The notes under the pieces are model-generated. The model saw only the letters and a program-made list of their open reading frames with translations, was not told the DNA's origin and did no database searches. The position numbers and the translations under genes are program-made. This document shows positions 17,305 through 26,480 of a DNA stretch of 64,000 nucleotides, one piece after another (position 1 is the stretch's first letter; every line of letters begins with the position of its first letter). Origin of the DNA: Tanytarsus gracilentus (taxonomy: Eukaryota > Arthropoda > Insecta > Diptera > Chironomidae); contig JAXRKN010000025.1 of the NCBI GenBank assembly GCA_038502055.1, positions 186,001-250,000 on the forward strand, given 5' to 3'.

Positions 17305-17320
17305 GGTCTTTTTCAAGACC
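17305..17320 (+). terminator. Histone 3' stem-loop of H3 copy 3
   Basis: Perfect stem-loop. Confidence 0.95.
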
Positions 17321-17567
17321 AACAAAACATAATTAATTTAAAGATGAAAAATTTTTAATACCAAAATAAAATTTTAAAAATTAAAAGCACGTGTTATTTC
17401 GATCGCATACATAACTTTAAATTGAACATGTGCTTTTTTACTCAATACTGCTTTGATAAGTCTTAAAAATTTCGCTTGACAATTGTAAAAAAAATTCACA
17501 TTTGACAAGTTTTTTAAATCTAAAGCAAACGGAAAAATTTAGTTTTCTTTAATTAATTAAATTTGTT

Positions 17568-17583
17568 GGTCTTGAAAAAGACC
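17568..17583 (-). terminator. Histone 3' stem-loop of H4 copy 3
   Basis: Perfect stem-loop, minus strand. Confidence 0.95.
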
Positions 17584-17606
17584 GTTTTTGATGAGCTGTT
17601 AATTAA

Positions 17607-17918
17607 TTATCCTCCAAATCCATATAAAGTTCTTCCTTGTCGCTTGAGAGCATAAACCACATCCATAGCAGTGACAGTTTTTCGTTTAGCATGTTCGGTA
17701 TAAGTGACGGCATCTCGAATTACATTTTCTAAGAAAATTTTCAGCACACCTCGAGTTTCCTCGTAAATTAGTCCAGAAATTCTCTTAACTCCACCACGTC
17801 TTGCCAATCGTCTAATTGCCGGCTTAGTTATGCCCTGGATATTGTCACGAAGAACTTTGCGATGTCTCTTAGCGCCTCCCTTTCCGAGTCCTTTTCCTCC
17901 TTTGCCTCGACCTGTCAT
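17607..17918 (-). CDS. Histone H4, copy 3
   Basis: The 103-residue protein is identical to copy 1. Confidence 0.97.
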   Translation of the reverse strand: MTGRGKGGKGLGKGGAKRHRKVLRDNIQGITKPAIRRLARRGGVKRISGLIYEETRGVLKIFLENVIRDAVTYTEHAKRKTVTAMDVVYALKRQGRTLYGFGG

Positions 17919-18151
17919 TTTTCGCTTTTTTCTTTAGATGTTGACTCTTCTGCGTTTAAAATTCAACTGATGAAAGTTCTCAATCTCCACTCTCTTTTAT
18001 AGGCAAAAAATGAGAGAATTTTCGCGCCAAAATTTTTGCAATCTTATTTGCTCTCATTGGGGGTAAATTTGGCTATAAAACAGAAATTTTTCAGATTTCC
18101 AGCTCAGTTGAAAATTAACAGCAGGAGAGTCAACATCTAGAAGAGAAAAAA
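17919..18151. promoter_or_regulatory. Divergent H4/H2A promoter, unit 3
   Basis: H4 TATA complement at 17994-18001, E2F-like site at 18019-18032. The H2A TATA at 18074 reads TATAAAAC rather than TATAAAAG, a variant shared by units 3 to 5. Confidence 0.85.
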
Positions 18152-18535
18152 ATGTCAAGCAAAGGAGGAAAAGTTCGCAAGACTGCAGAGACACGATCGA
18201 AACGTGCTGGATTAACATTTCCAGTCGGTCGAATTCATCGACATTTGAAGAAGGGAAACTATGCTGATCGAGTTGGAGCTGGAGCACCGGTTTATCTCGC
18301 TGCTGTCTTGGAATATTTGACTGCTGAAATTTTGGAACTGGCGGGAAATGCAGCACGCGACAACAAGAAGACTCGAATTATTCCAAGACATCTTCAATTG
18401 GCTATTCGAAATGACGACGAATTGAATAAGATCTTGTTGAATGTCACAATTTCGCAAGGAGGCGTCTTGCCGAACATCCAAGCAGTTCTACTTCCAAAGA
18501 AGACCACGAAGAAACACATCAACGAAAAACATTAA
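18152..18535 (+). CDS. Divergent histone H2A, copy 3
   Basis: 127 residues. The C-tail is KTTKKHINEKH (Ile instead of Val), a variant shared by copies 3 to 5. The rest is as in copy 2, with KVRKT and IQAVLLPKK. Confidence 0.95.
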   Translation: MSSKGGKVRKTAETRSKRAGLTFPVGRIHRHLKKGNYADRVGAGAPVYLAAVLEYLTAEILELAGNAARDNKKTRIIPRHLQLAIRNDDELNKILLNVTISQGGVLPNIQAVLLPKKTTKKHINEKH

Positions 18536-18553
18536 TCTAAACCTCACTAAAAC

Positions 18554-18569
18554 GGTCTTTTTCAAGACC
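18554..18569 (+). terminator. Histone 3' stem-loop of H2A copy 3
   Basis: Perfect stem-loop. Confidence 0.95.
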
Positions 18570-18808
18570 AACAAAATTATTTGCTTAAAGAAAATTAAAT
18601 TTTTATAAATCTGATATAGATTAAAATAGCGTGTCATAAGTAAAAATTTTTAAAAGCACGTGATTGGTTCTCAAATTTTCGTGTCTAACAAAAGCACATG
18701 TTCAATTTAAATTTATGTATGCGATCGAAATAACACGTGCTTTTAATTTTTAAAATTTTATTTTACAGTATTAAAAATTTTTCATCTTTAAATTAATTAT
18801 GTTTTGTT

Positions 18809-18824
18809 GGTCTTGAAAAAGACC
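18809..18824 (-). terminator. Histone 3' stem-loop of H2B copy 3
   Basis: Perfect stem-loop, minus strand. Confidence 0.95.
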
Positions 18825-18843
18825 GTTTTAGTGAGTTTGCAGT

Positions 18844-19251
18844 TTATTTTGACGATGTATATTTAGTCACAGCCTTGGTTCCCTCAGATACGGCATGTTT
18901 GGCCAGTTCGCCTGGCAACAAGAGTCGAATAGCTGTCTGGATCTCGCGACTTGTGATTGTGGATCGTTTGCTGATGTGTGCAAGTCTCGATGCCTCATTT
19001 CCAATACGCTCAAAAATATCATTCACGAAGCTGTTCATAATGTTCATCGACTTTGAAGAAATTCCAGTGTCCGGATGAACTTGCTTGAGAACTTTGAAGA
19101 TATAAATCGAGTAAGATTCTTTGCGTTTGGCTTTTCGCTTCTTCTTGTCCACCTTAATGCCTCCTCCGTCCTTCACAATCGTCTCCTTGACTTTCGCAAC
19201 CGACTTAACAACTTTTGTGCCAGACTTTCCAACTGCTTTTCCTCTTGCCAT
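18844..19251 (-). CDS. Divergent histone H2B, copy 3
   Basis: The 135-residue protein is identical to copy 1. Confidence 0.96.
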   Translation of the reverse strand: MARGKAVGKSGTKVVKSVAKVKETIVKDGGGIKVDKKKRKAKRKESYSIYIFKVLKQVHPDTGISSKSMNIMNSFVNDIFERIGNEASRLAHISKRSTITSREIQTAIRLLLPGELAKHAVSEGTKAVTKYTSSK

Positions 19252-19475
19252 TTTTTCTTTCTTCTAGATGTTGACTCGTCGACGTTTAATTTTCAACTGA
19301 GCTGGATATCTCAAATGTTTCTCTTTTATAACCAAATTTACCCCCAATGAGAGCAAATATGATTGCAAAAATTTTGGCGCGAAAATTCTCTCATTTTTTG
19401 CCTATAAAAGAGATTGAATTTGATGAAGAGAGCTCATTTAAGTTTGAGACAGCGAAGAGGAAACATCAAAGCAGA
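19252..19475. promoter_or_regulatory. Divergent H2B/H3 promoter, unit 3/4
   Basis: H2B TATA complement at 19323-19330, E2F-like site at 19372-19385, H3 TATA at 19403-19410. Confidence 0.85.
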
Positions 19476-19898
19476 ATGGCACGTACTAAGCAAACTGCAC
19501 GAAAATCAACTGGTGGAAAGGCGCCGAAAAAGGTTATACCTGTAAAAGGAGCGCGAAAAACTGTGCCATCTGCGCATTATGTGGGTGGAGGTTTGAAGAA
19601 AGCTCATCGTTATCGTCCAGGAACCGTGGCACTGCGTGAAATTCGTCGTTATCAAAAATCGACTGAATTGCTCATTCGCAAACTTCCATTTCAACGACTC
19701 GTCCGTGAGATTGCACAAGATTTCAAGCAGGATCTGAGATTTCAATCGACTGCAGTGCTAGCACTTCAAGAGGCAAGCGAAGCTTATCTTGTTGGGCTAT
19801 TCGAGGACACTAATCTTTGTGCAATTCATGCTAAACGTGTTACAATCATGCCAAAGGACATACAGCTTGCACGCCGTATCCGAGGAGAACGAGCATAA
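19476..19898 (+). CDS. Divergent histone H3, copy 4
   Basis: The 140-residue protein is identical to copy 1. Spacing from copy 3 is 2612 bp. Confidence 0.96.
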   Translation: MARTKQTARKSTGGKAPKKVIPVKGARKTVPSAHYVGGGLKKAHRYRPGTVALREIRRYQKSTELLIRKLPFQRLVREIAQDFKQDLRFQSTAVLALQEASEAYLVGLFEDTNLCAIHAKRVTIMPKDIQLARRIRGERA

Positions 19899-19916
19899 AT
19901 CAAACCTAAATAAAAC

Positions 19917-19932
19917 GGTCTTTTTCAAGACC
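19917..19932 (+). terminator. Histone 3' stem-loop of H3 copy 4
   Basis: Perfect stem-loop. Confidence 0.95.
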
Positions 19933-20179
19933 AACAAAACATAATTAATTTAAAGATGAAAAATTTTTAATACCAAAATAAAATTTTAAAAATTAAAAGC
20001 ACGTGTTATTTCGATTGCATACATAACTTTAAATTGAACATGTGCTTTTTTACTCAATACTGCTTTGATAAGTCTTAAAAATTTCGCTTGACAATTGTAA
20101 AAAAAATTCACATTTGACAAGTTTTTTAAATCTAAAGCAAACGGAAAAATTTAGTTTTCTTTAATTAATTAAATTTGTT

Positions 20180-20195
20180 GGTCTTGAAAAAGACC
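20180..20195 (-). terminator. Histone 3' stem-loop of H4 copy 4
   Basis: Perfect stem-loop, minus strand. Confidence 0.95.
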
Positions 20196-20218
20196 GTTTT
20201 TGATGAGCTGTTAATTAA

Positions 20219-20530
20219 TTATCCTCCAAATCCATATAAAGTTCTTCCTTGTCGTTTGAGAGCATAAACCACATCCATAGCAGTGACAGTTTTTCGTTTA
20301 GCATGTTCGGTATAAGTGACGGCATCTCGAATTACATTTTCTAAGAAAATTTTCAGCACACCTCGAGTTTCCTCGTAAATTAGTCCAGAAATTCTCTTAA
20401 CTCCACCACGTCTTGCCAATCGTCTAATTGCCGGCTTAGTTATGCCCTGGATATTGTCACGAAGAACTTTGCGATGTCTCTTAGCGCCTCCCTTTCCGAG
20501 TCCTTTTCCTCCTTTGCCTCGACCTGTCAT
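20219..20530 (-). CDS. Histone H4, copy 4
   Basis: The 103-residue protein is identical to copy 1. Confidence 0.97.
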   Translation of the reverse strand: MTGRGKGGKGLGKGGAKRHRKVLRDNIQGITKPAIRRLARRGGVKRISGLIYEETRGVLKIFLENVIRDAVTYTEHAKRKTVTAMDVVYALKRQGRTLYGFGG

Positions 20531-20763
20531 TTTTCGCTTTTTTCTTTAGATGTTGACTCTTCTGCGTTTAAAATTCAACTGATGAAAGTTCTCAATCTCC
20601 ACTCTCTTTTATAGGCAAAAAATGAGAGAATTTTCGCGCCAAAATTTTTGCAATCTTATTTGCTCTCATTGGGGGTAAATTTGGCTATAAAACAGAAATT
20701 TTTCAGATTTCCAGCTCAGTTGAAAATTAACAGCAGGAGAGTCAACATCTAGAAGAGAAAAAA
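20531..20763. promoter_or_regulatory. Divergent H4/H2A promoter, unit 4
   Basis: H4 TATA complement at 20606-20613, E2F-like site at 20631-20644, H2A TATA (TATAAAAC) at 20686-20693. Confidence 0.85.
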
Positions 20764-21147
20764 ATGTCAAGCAAAGGAGGAAAAGTTCGCAAGACTGCAG
20801 AGACACGATCGAAACGTGCTGGATTAACATTTCCAGTCGGTCGAATTCATCGACATTTGAAGAAGGGAAACTATGCTGATCGAGTTGGAGCTGGAGCACC
20901 GGTTTATCTCGCTGCTGTCTTGGAATATTTGACTGCTGAAATTTTGGAACTGGCGGGAAATGCAGCACGCGACAACAAGAAGACTCGAATTATTCCAAGA
21001 CATCTTCAATTGGCTATTCGAAATGACGACGAATTGAATAAGATCTTGTTGAATGTCACAATTTCGCAAGGAGGCGTCTTGCCGAACATCCAAGCAGTTC
21101 TACTTCCAAAGAAGACCACGAAGAAACACATCAACGAAAAACATTAA
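20764..21147 (+). CDS. Divergent histone H2A, copy 4
   Basis: The 127-residue protein is identical to copy 3. Confidence 0.95.
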   Translation: MSSKGGKVRKTAETRSKRAGLTFPVGRIHRHLKKGNYADRVGAGAPVYLAAVLEYLTAEILELAGNAARDNKKTRIIPRHLQLAIRNDDELNKILLNVTISQGGVLPNIQAVLLPKKTTKKHINEKH

Positions 21148-21165
21148 TCTAAACCTCACTAAAAC

Positions 21166-21181
21166 GGTCTTTTTCAAGACC
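21166..21181 (+). terminator. Histone 3' stem-loop of H2A copy 4
   Basis: Perfect stem-loop. Confidence 0.95.
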
Positions 21182-21420
21182 AACAAAATTATTTGCTTAA
21201 AGAAAATTAAATTTTTATAAATCTGATATAGATTAAAATAGCGTGTCATAAGTAAAAATTTTTAAAAGCACGTGATTGGTTCTCAAATTTTCGTGTCTAA
21301 CAAAAGCACATGTTCAATTTAAATTTATGTATGCGATCGAAATAACACGTGCTTTTAATTTTTAAAATTTTATTTTACAGTATTAAAAATTTTTCATCTT
21401 TAAATTAATTATGTTTTGTT

Positions 21421-21436
21421 GGTCTTGAAAAAGACC
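21421..21436 (-). terminator. Histone 3' stem-loop of H2B copy 4
   Basis: Perfect stem-loop, minus strand. Confidence 0.95.
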
Positions 21437-21455
21437 GTTTTAGTGAGTTTGCAGT

Positions 21456-21863
21456 TTATTTTGACGATGTATATTTAGTCACAGCCTTGGTTCCCTCAGA
21501 TACGGCATGTTTGGCCAGTTCGCCTGGCAACAAGAGTCGAATAGCTGTCTGGATCTCGCGACTTGTGATTGTGGATCGTTTGCTGATGTGTGCAAGTCTT
21601 GATGCCTCATTTCCAATACGCTCAAAAATATCATTCACGAAGCTGTTCATAATGTTCATCGACTTTGAAGAAATTCCAGTGTCCGGATGAACTTGCTTGA
21701 GAACTTTGAAGATATAAATCGAGTAAGATTCTTTGCGTTTGGCTTTTCGCTTCTTCTTGTCCACCTTAATGCCTCCTCCGTCCTTCACAATCGTCTCCTT
21801 GACTTTCGCAACCGACTTAACAACTTTTGTGCCAGACTTTCCAACTGCTTTTCCTCTTGCCAT
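21456..21863 (-). CDS. Divergent histone H2B, copy 4
   Basis: The 135-residue protein is identical to copy 1. Confidence 0.96.
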   Translation of the reverse strand: MARGKAVGKSGTKVVKSVAKVKETIVKDGGGIKVDKKKRKAKRKESYSIYIFKVLKQVHPDTGISSKSMNIMNSFVNDIFERIGNEASRLAHISKRSTITSREIQTAIRLLLPGELAKHAVSEGTKAVTKYTSSK

Positions 21864-22087
21864 TTTTTCTCTCTTCTAGATGTTGACTCTTCGACGATTA
21901 ATTTTCAACTGAGCTGGATATCTCAAATGTTTCTCTTTTATAACCAAATTTACCCCCAATGAGAGCAAATAAGATTGCAAAAATTTTGGCGCGAAAATTC
22001 TCTCATTTTTTGCCTATAAAAGAGAGTGAATTTGATGAAGAGAGCTCATTTAAGTTTGAGACAGCGAAGAGGAAACATCAAAGCAAA
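21864..22087. promoter_or_regulatory. Divergent H2B/H3 promoter, unit 4/5
   Basis: H2B TATA complement at 21935-21942, E2F-like site at 21984-21997, H3 TATA at 22015-22022. Confidence 0.85.
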
Positions 22088-22510
22088 ATGGCACGTACTA
22101 AGCAAACTGCACGAAAATCAACTGGTGGAAAGGCGCCGAAAAAGGTTATACCTGTAAAAGGAGCGCGAAAAACTGTGCCATCTGCGCATTATGTGGGTGG
22201 AGGTTTGAAGAAAGCTCATCGTTATCGTCCAGGAACCGTGGCACTGCGTGAAATTCGTCGTTATCAAAAATCGACTGAATTGCTCATTCGCAAACTTCCA
22301 TTTCAACGACTCGTACGTGAGATTGCACAAGATTTCAAGCAGGATCTGAGATTTCAATCGACTGCAGTGCTAGCACTTCAAGAGGCAAGCGAAGGTTATC
22401 TTGTTGGGCTATTGGAGGACACTAATCTTTGTGCAATTCATGCTAAACGTGTAACAATCATGCCAAAGGACATCCAGCTTGCACGCCGTATCCGAGGAGA
22501 ACGAGCATAA
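22088..22510 (+). CDS. Divergent histone H3, copy 5, two core substitutions
   Basis: 140 residues. It differs from every other copy at SEGYLVGLLED: in canonical numbering A98G and F104L, both in the long alpha-2 helix of the histone fold. Promoter and stem-loop are intact. The neighbouring H4 in this unit is frameshifted, so the unit may be escaping selection; alternatively these are consensus errors. Confidence 0.93.
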   Translation: MARTKQTARKSTGGKAPKKVIPVKGARKTVPSAHYVGGGLKKAHRYRPGTVALREIRRYQKSTELLIRKLPFQRLVREIAQDFKQDLRFQSTAVLALQEASEGYLVGLLEDTNLCAIHAKRVTIMPKDIQLARRIRGERA

Positions 22511-22528
22511 ATCAAACCTAAATAAAAC

Positions 22529-22544
22529 GGTCTTTTTCAAGACC
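22529..22544 (+). terminator. Histone 3' stem-loop of H3 copy 5
   Basis: Perfect stem-loop. Confidence 0.95.
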
Positions 22545-22790
22545 AACAAAACATAATTAATTTAGATGAAAAATTTTTATTACCAAAATAAAATTTTAAA
22601 AATTAAAAGCACGTGTTATTTCGATCGCATACATAACTTTAAATTGAACATGTGCTTTTTTACTCAATACTGCTTTGATAAGTCTTAAATTTCGCTTGAC
22701 AATTGAAAAAAAAATCACATTTGACAAGTTTTTTAAATCTACAACGATAAAAATTTATTCTTTAATTAATTAAATTTGTTGGTCTTGAAA

Positions 22791-22806
22791 AAGACCGTTT
22801 TTGACG
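22791..22806 (-). terminator. Histone 3' stem-loop of H4 copy 5
   Basis: Perfect stem-loop, minus strand. Confidence 0.95.
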
Positions 22807-22811
22807 AGCTG

Positions 22812-23135
22812 TTAATTAATTATCCTCCAAATCCATATAAAGTTCTTCCTTGTCTCTTGAGAGAGAGCATAAACCACATCCATAGCAGTGACAGTTTTTC
22901 GTTTAGCATGTTCGGTATAAGTGACGGCATCTCGAATTACATTTTCTAAGAAAATTTTCAGCACACCTCGAGTTTCCTCGTAAATTAGTCCAGAAATTCT
23001 CTTAACTCCACCACGTCTTGCCAATCGTCTAATTGCCGGCTTAGTTATGCCCTGGATATTGTCACGAAGAACTTTGCGATGTCTCTTAGCGCCTCCCTTT
23101 CCGAGTCCTTTTCCTCCTTTGCCTCGACCTGTCAT
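22812..23135 (-). pseudogene. Histone H4, copy 5, frameshifted
   Basis: The first 90 or so residues match the other H4 genes through AMDVVYAL. A 4-bp insertion in the GA-rich run at about 22857-22866 (GAGAGAGAGC versus GAGAGC) then shifts the frame. The normal ending KRQGRTLYGFGG is replaced by SQETRKNFIWIWRIIN, giving 107 residues. The lost C-terminus makes beta-sheet contacts with H2A in the octamer, so the product is expected to be defective. Promoter and stem-loop are intact. Confidence 0.9.
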
Positions 23136-23368
23136 TTTTCGCTTTTTTCTTTAGATGTTGACTCTTCTGCGTTTAAAATTCAACTGATGAAAGTTCTCAA
23201 TCTCCACTCTCTTTTATAGGCAAAAAATGAGAGAATTTTCGCGCCAAAATTTTTGCAATCTTATTTGCTCTCATTGGGGGTAAATTTGGCTATAAAACAG
23301 AAATTTTTCAGATTTCCAGCTCAGTTGAAAATTAACAGCAGGAGAGTCAACATCTAGAAGAGAAAAAA
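23136..23368. promoter_or_regulatory. Divergent H4/H2A promoter, unit 5
   Basis: H4 TATA complement at 23211-23218, E2F-like site at 23236-23249, H2A TATA (TATAAAAC) at 23291-23298. Confidence 0.85.
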
Positions 23369-23752
23369 ATGTCAAGCAAAGGAGGAAAAGTTCGCAAGAC
23401 TGCAGAGACACGATCGAAACGTGCTGGATTAACATTTCCAGTCGGTCGAATTCATCGACATTTGAAGAAGGGAAACTATGCTGATCGAGTTGGAGCTGGA
23501 GCACCGGTTTATCTCGCTGCTGTCTTGGAATATTTGACTGCTGAAATTTTGGAACTGGCGGGAAATGCAGCACGCGACAACAAGAAGACTCGAATTATTC
23601 CAAGACATCTTCAATTGGCTATTCGAAATGACGACGAATTGAATAAGATCTTGTTGAATGTCACAATTTCGCAAGGAGGCGTCTTGCCGAACATCCAAGC
23701 AGTTCTACTTCCAAAGAAGACCACGAAGAAACACATCAACGAAAAACATTAA
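23369..23752 (+). CDS. Divergent histone H2A, copy 5
   Basis: The 127-residue protein is identical to copies 3 and 4. Confidence 0.95.
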   Translation: MSSKGGKVRKTAETRSKRAGLTFPVGRIHRHLKKGNYADRVGAGAPVYLAAVLEYLTAEILELAGNAARDNKKTRIIPRHLQLAIRNDDELNKILLNVTISQGGVLPNIQAVLLPKKTTKKHINEKH

Positions 23753-23770
23753 TCTAAACCTCACTAAAAC

Positions 23771-23786
23771 GGTCTTTTTCAAGACC
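23771..23786 (+). terminator. Histone 3' stem-loop of H2A copy 5
   Basis: Perfect stem-loop. Confidence 0.95.
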
Positions 23787-24025
23787 AACAAAATTATTTG
23801 CTTAAAGAAAATTAAATTTTTATAAATCTGATATAGATTAAAATAGCGTGTCATAAGTAAAAATTTTTAAAAGCACGTGATTGGTTCTCAAATTTTCGTG
23901 TCTAACAAAAGCACATGTTCAATTTAAATTTATGTATGCGATCGAAATAACACGTGCTTTTAATTTTTAAAATTTTATTTTACAGTATTAAAAATTTTTC
24001 ATCTTTAAATTAATTATGTTTTGTT

Positions 24026-24041
24026 GGTCTTGAAAAAGACC
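24026..24041 (-). terminator. Histone 3' stem-loop of H2B copy 5
   Basis: Perfect stem-loop, minus strand. Confidence 0.95.
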
Positions 24042-24060
24042 GTTTTAGTGAGTTTGCAGT

Positions 24061-24468
24061 TTATTTTGACGATGTATATTTAGTCACAGCCTTGGTTCCC
24101 TCAGATACGGCATGTTTGGCCAGTTCGCCTGGCAACAAGAGTCGAATAGCTGTCTGGATCTCGCGACTTGTGATTGTGGATCGTTTGCTGATGTGTGCAA
24201 GTCTTGATGCCTCATTTCCAATACGCTCAAAAATATCATTCACGAAGCTGTTCATAATGTTCATCGACTTTGAAGAAATTCCAGTGTCCGGATGAACTTG
24301 CTTGAGAACTTTGAAGATATAAATCGAGTAAGATTCTTTGCGTTTGGCTTTTCGCTTCTTCTTGTCCACCTTAATGCCTCCTCCGTCCTTCACAATCGTC
24401 TCCTTGACTTTCGCAACCGACTTAACAACTTTTGTGCCAGACTTTCCAACTGCTTTTCCTCTTGCCAT
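24061..24468 (-). CDS. Divergent histone H2B, copy 5
   Basis: The 135-residue protein is identical to copy 1. Confidence 0.96.
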   Translation of the reverse strand: MARGKAVGKSGTKVVKSVAKVKETIVKDGGGIKVDKKKRKAKRKESYSIYIFKVLKQVHPDTGISSKSMNIMNSFVNDIFERIGNEASRLAHISKRSTITSREIQTAIRLLLPGELAKHAVSEGTKAVTKYTSSK

Positions 24469-24692
24469 TTTTTCTCTCTTCTAGATGTTGACTCTTCGAC
24501 GATTAAATTTCAACTGAGCTGGATATCTCAAATGTTTCTCTTTTATAACCAAATTTACCCCCAATGAGAGCAAATAAGATTGCAAAAATTTTGGCGCGAA
24601 AATTCTCTCATTTTTTGCCTATAAAAGAGATTGAATTTGATGAAGAGAGCTCATTTAAGTTTGAGACAGCGAAGAGGAAACATCAAAGCAGA
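24469..24692. promoter_or_regulatory. Divergent H2B/H3 promoter, unit 5/6
   Basis: H2B TATA complement at 24540-24547, E2F-like site at 24589-24602, H3 TATA at 24620-24627. Confidence 0.85.
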
Positions 24693-25115
24693 ATGGCACG
24701 TACTAAGCAAACTGCACGAAAATCAACTGGTGGAAAGGCGCCGAAAAAGGTTATACCTGTAAAAGGAGCGCGAAAAACTGTGCCATCTGCGCATTATGTG
24801 GGTGGAGGTTTGAAGAAAGCTCATCGTTATCGTCCAGGAACCGTGGCACTGCGTGAAATTCGTCGTTATCAAAAATCGACTGAATTGCTCATTCGCAAAC
24901 TTCCATTTCAACGACTCGTCCGTGAGATTGCACAAGATTTCAAGCAGGATCTGAGATTTCAATCGACTGCAGTGCTAGCACTTCAAGAGGCAAGCGAAGC
25001 TTATCTTGTTGGGCTATTCGAGGACACTAATCTTTGTGCAATTCATGCTAAACGTGTTACAATCATGCCAAAGGACATACAGCTTGCACGCCGTATCCGA
25101 GGAGAACGAGCATAA
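24693..25115 (+). CDS. Divergent histone H3, copy 6, last gene of the array
   Basis: The 140-residue protein is identical to copy 1. There is no H4 partner: its downstream spacer is fused to an inverted H2A/H2B spacer and the array stops at 25382. Confidence 0.96.
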   Translation: MARTKQTARKSTGGKAPKKVIPVKGARKTVPSAHYVGGGLKKAHRYRPGTVALREIRRYQKSTELLIRKLPFQRLVREIAQDFKQDLRFQSTAVLALQEASEAYLVGLFEDTNLCAIHAKRVTIMPKDIQLARRIRGERA

Positions 25116-25129
25116 ATCAAACCTAAAAC

Positions 25130-25145
25130 GGTCTTTTTCAAGACC
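25130..25145 (+). terminator. Histone 3' stem-loop of H3 copy 6
   Basis: A perfect stem-loop. It lies closer to the stop than in other H3 copies because a CTAAATAAAA-type segment is shortened. Confidence 0.95.
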
Positions 25146-25208
25146 AACAAAACATAATTAATTTAAAGATGAAAAATTTTTAATACCAAAAAAAAAATTT
25201 TAAAAATT

Positions 25209-25382
25209 AAAAGCACGTGTTATTTCGATTGCATACATAACTTTAAATTGAACATGTGCTTTTGTTAGACACGAAAATTTGAGAACCAATTACGTGCTTT
25301 TAAAAAATCTAAAAGTTTGACACGATAGTTGAATCTTTAGCATATCAATAAAAATTTAATTTTCTTTAAGCAAATAATTTTG
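25209..25382. other. Chimeric spacer at the right end of the histone array
   Basis: 25209-25264 is the normal H3/H4 spacer block. From its CATGTGCTTTT end the sequence switches to the reverse complement of the H2A/H2B spacer (about 25260-25382, equivalent to 13350-13485 inverted). It stops at AAATAATTTTG, just before where the inverted stem-loop would begin. The junction lies at the palindromic block shared by both spacers. Confidence 0.85.
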
Positions 25383-26477
25383 GATTGCACTACCACTATG
25401 CTACGGAGATCTATACGAGATTCTTTGCAAATTGCCAATTTAAGTTGACAACTTGCATGCAATCTCACATTAGATGATCTTAGTGAAATCAGTGTCAGTG
25501 GAAACAATAAGTGAAGTGAAATAAAAATATATAATTAATATAACAATACAACATCAGCGATCGTCAATGTCCAACAAACTCAAACTCAACAAACTTATCA
25601 AATACTCATCATCTATCCTGCTCATCATATAATCTAATTTTCAATTTCAGATTTCAGAGTTGTGAACTTATGAGAGAGCCCAACTCTAGATAGAAAAGAA
25701 TATAGTATATTTAATCTTAGAGATATTCGTAGATAAGAAGAGGGACCGGCCCACTCGAATATATCGCTCAGCGATTTTTTATTTAAATTCGTATTTAGAG
25801 TGTTGAAAAATGAAATAAAGTCGTGTAATATCATCATCGAGATGATAAAGATTAAGTGGAAAGTGAAGGTTTGAAAGTTATAAATGGTAATAAAGTCGGA
25901 AAATGGAAATAAATAAAATTTTGAGATAGTGTGCAATTCGCATGGATTTTAATTTTTTTTAGACCGTTACGAACTTATAAAAATGGTAAACAAATCAAAA
26001 ATAAATCAAATTCAATAAAATTAAAATAAAAATAAATGGCCTGTAGAATCTCTCTCTAAGTGCAAAGTGACAAGTGAAAAGTGAATAATGAAACAAATTA
26101 AAAATAATAATAATAATATTAAATTTTTATCTATAATTTAAATATTAAATTTTAAAATTTAAATTTCAGAGTCGAAAGTAGGGAGGATTTAAAAATTATA
26201 GTTTAATAATGCTTATTAAATTTTGAAAGACAAAGTGGAATTCGGAAAGTAAAGAAGGAAGGGAGGGTACTGAATTGTTAGGCGCTGGGAAATAGACTTG
26301 GGGTGAAAGGTAAAGAAGGAGGGCAAAATTTAGAGGTTTATAAGGTGGATGGGGAAAAAGAATATTAATTTTGGGGTGATAGTTTGTTTTTGAAATTTTT
26401 TTTAAAAGGGTGAAATGGGTTTTAGATTAGTTGGGTAATTAAATTTATTTAATGTGTTTGTTTTCCTCTCTCGTATT
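25383..26477. other. AT-rich DNA, nothing recognised
   Basis: No confident gene. A 100-codon minus-strand frame (25936-25634) lacks recognisable motifs. The part around 26220-26360 is rich in GAAGG/GGGAGG purine runs. This lies between the array edge and the 3' end of LINE copy A. Confidence 0.4.
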
Positions 26478-26480
26478 AAA

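Noticed and set aside
10943..25000. Long antisense frames across H3, H2A and H2B genes (e.g. 79, 89 and 100 codons)
   Set aside because: They are shadows of strongly coding histone frames and promoter DNA, with no independent motifs.
25634..25936. A 100-codon minus-strand frame right of the histone array
   Set aside because: AT-rich composition, hydrophobic random-like sequence and no recognisable domain.
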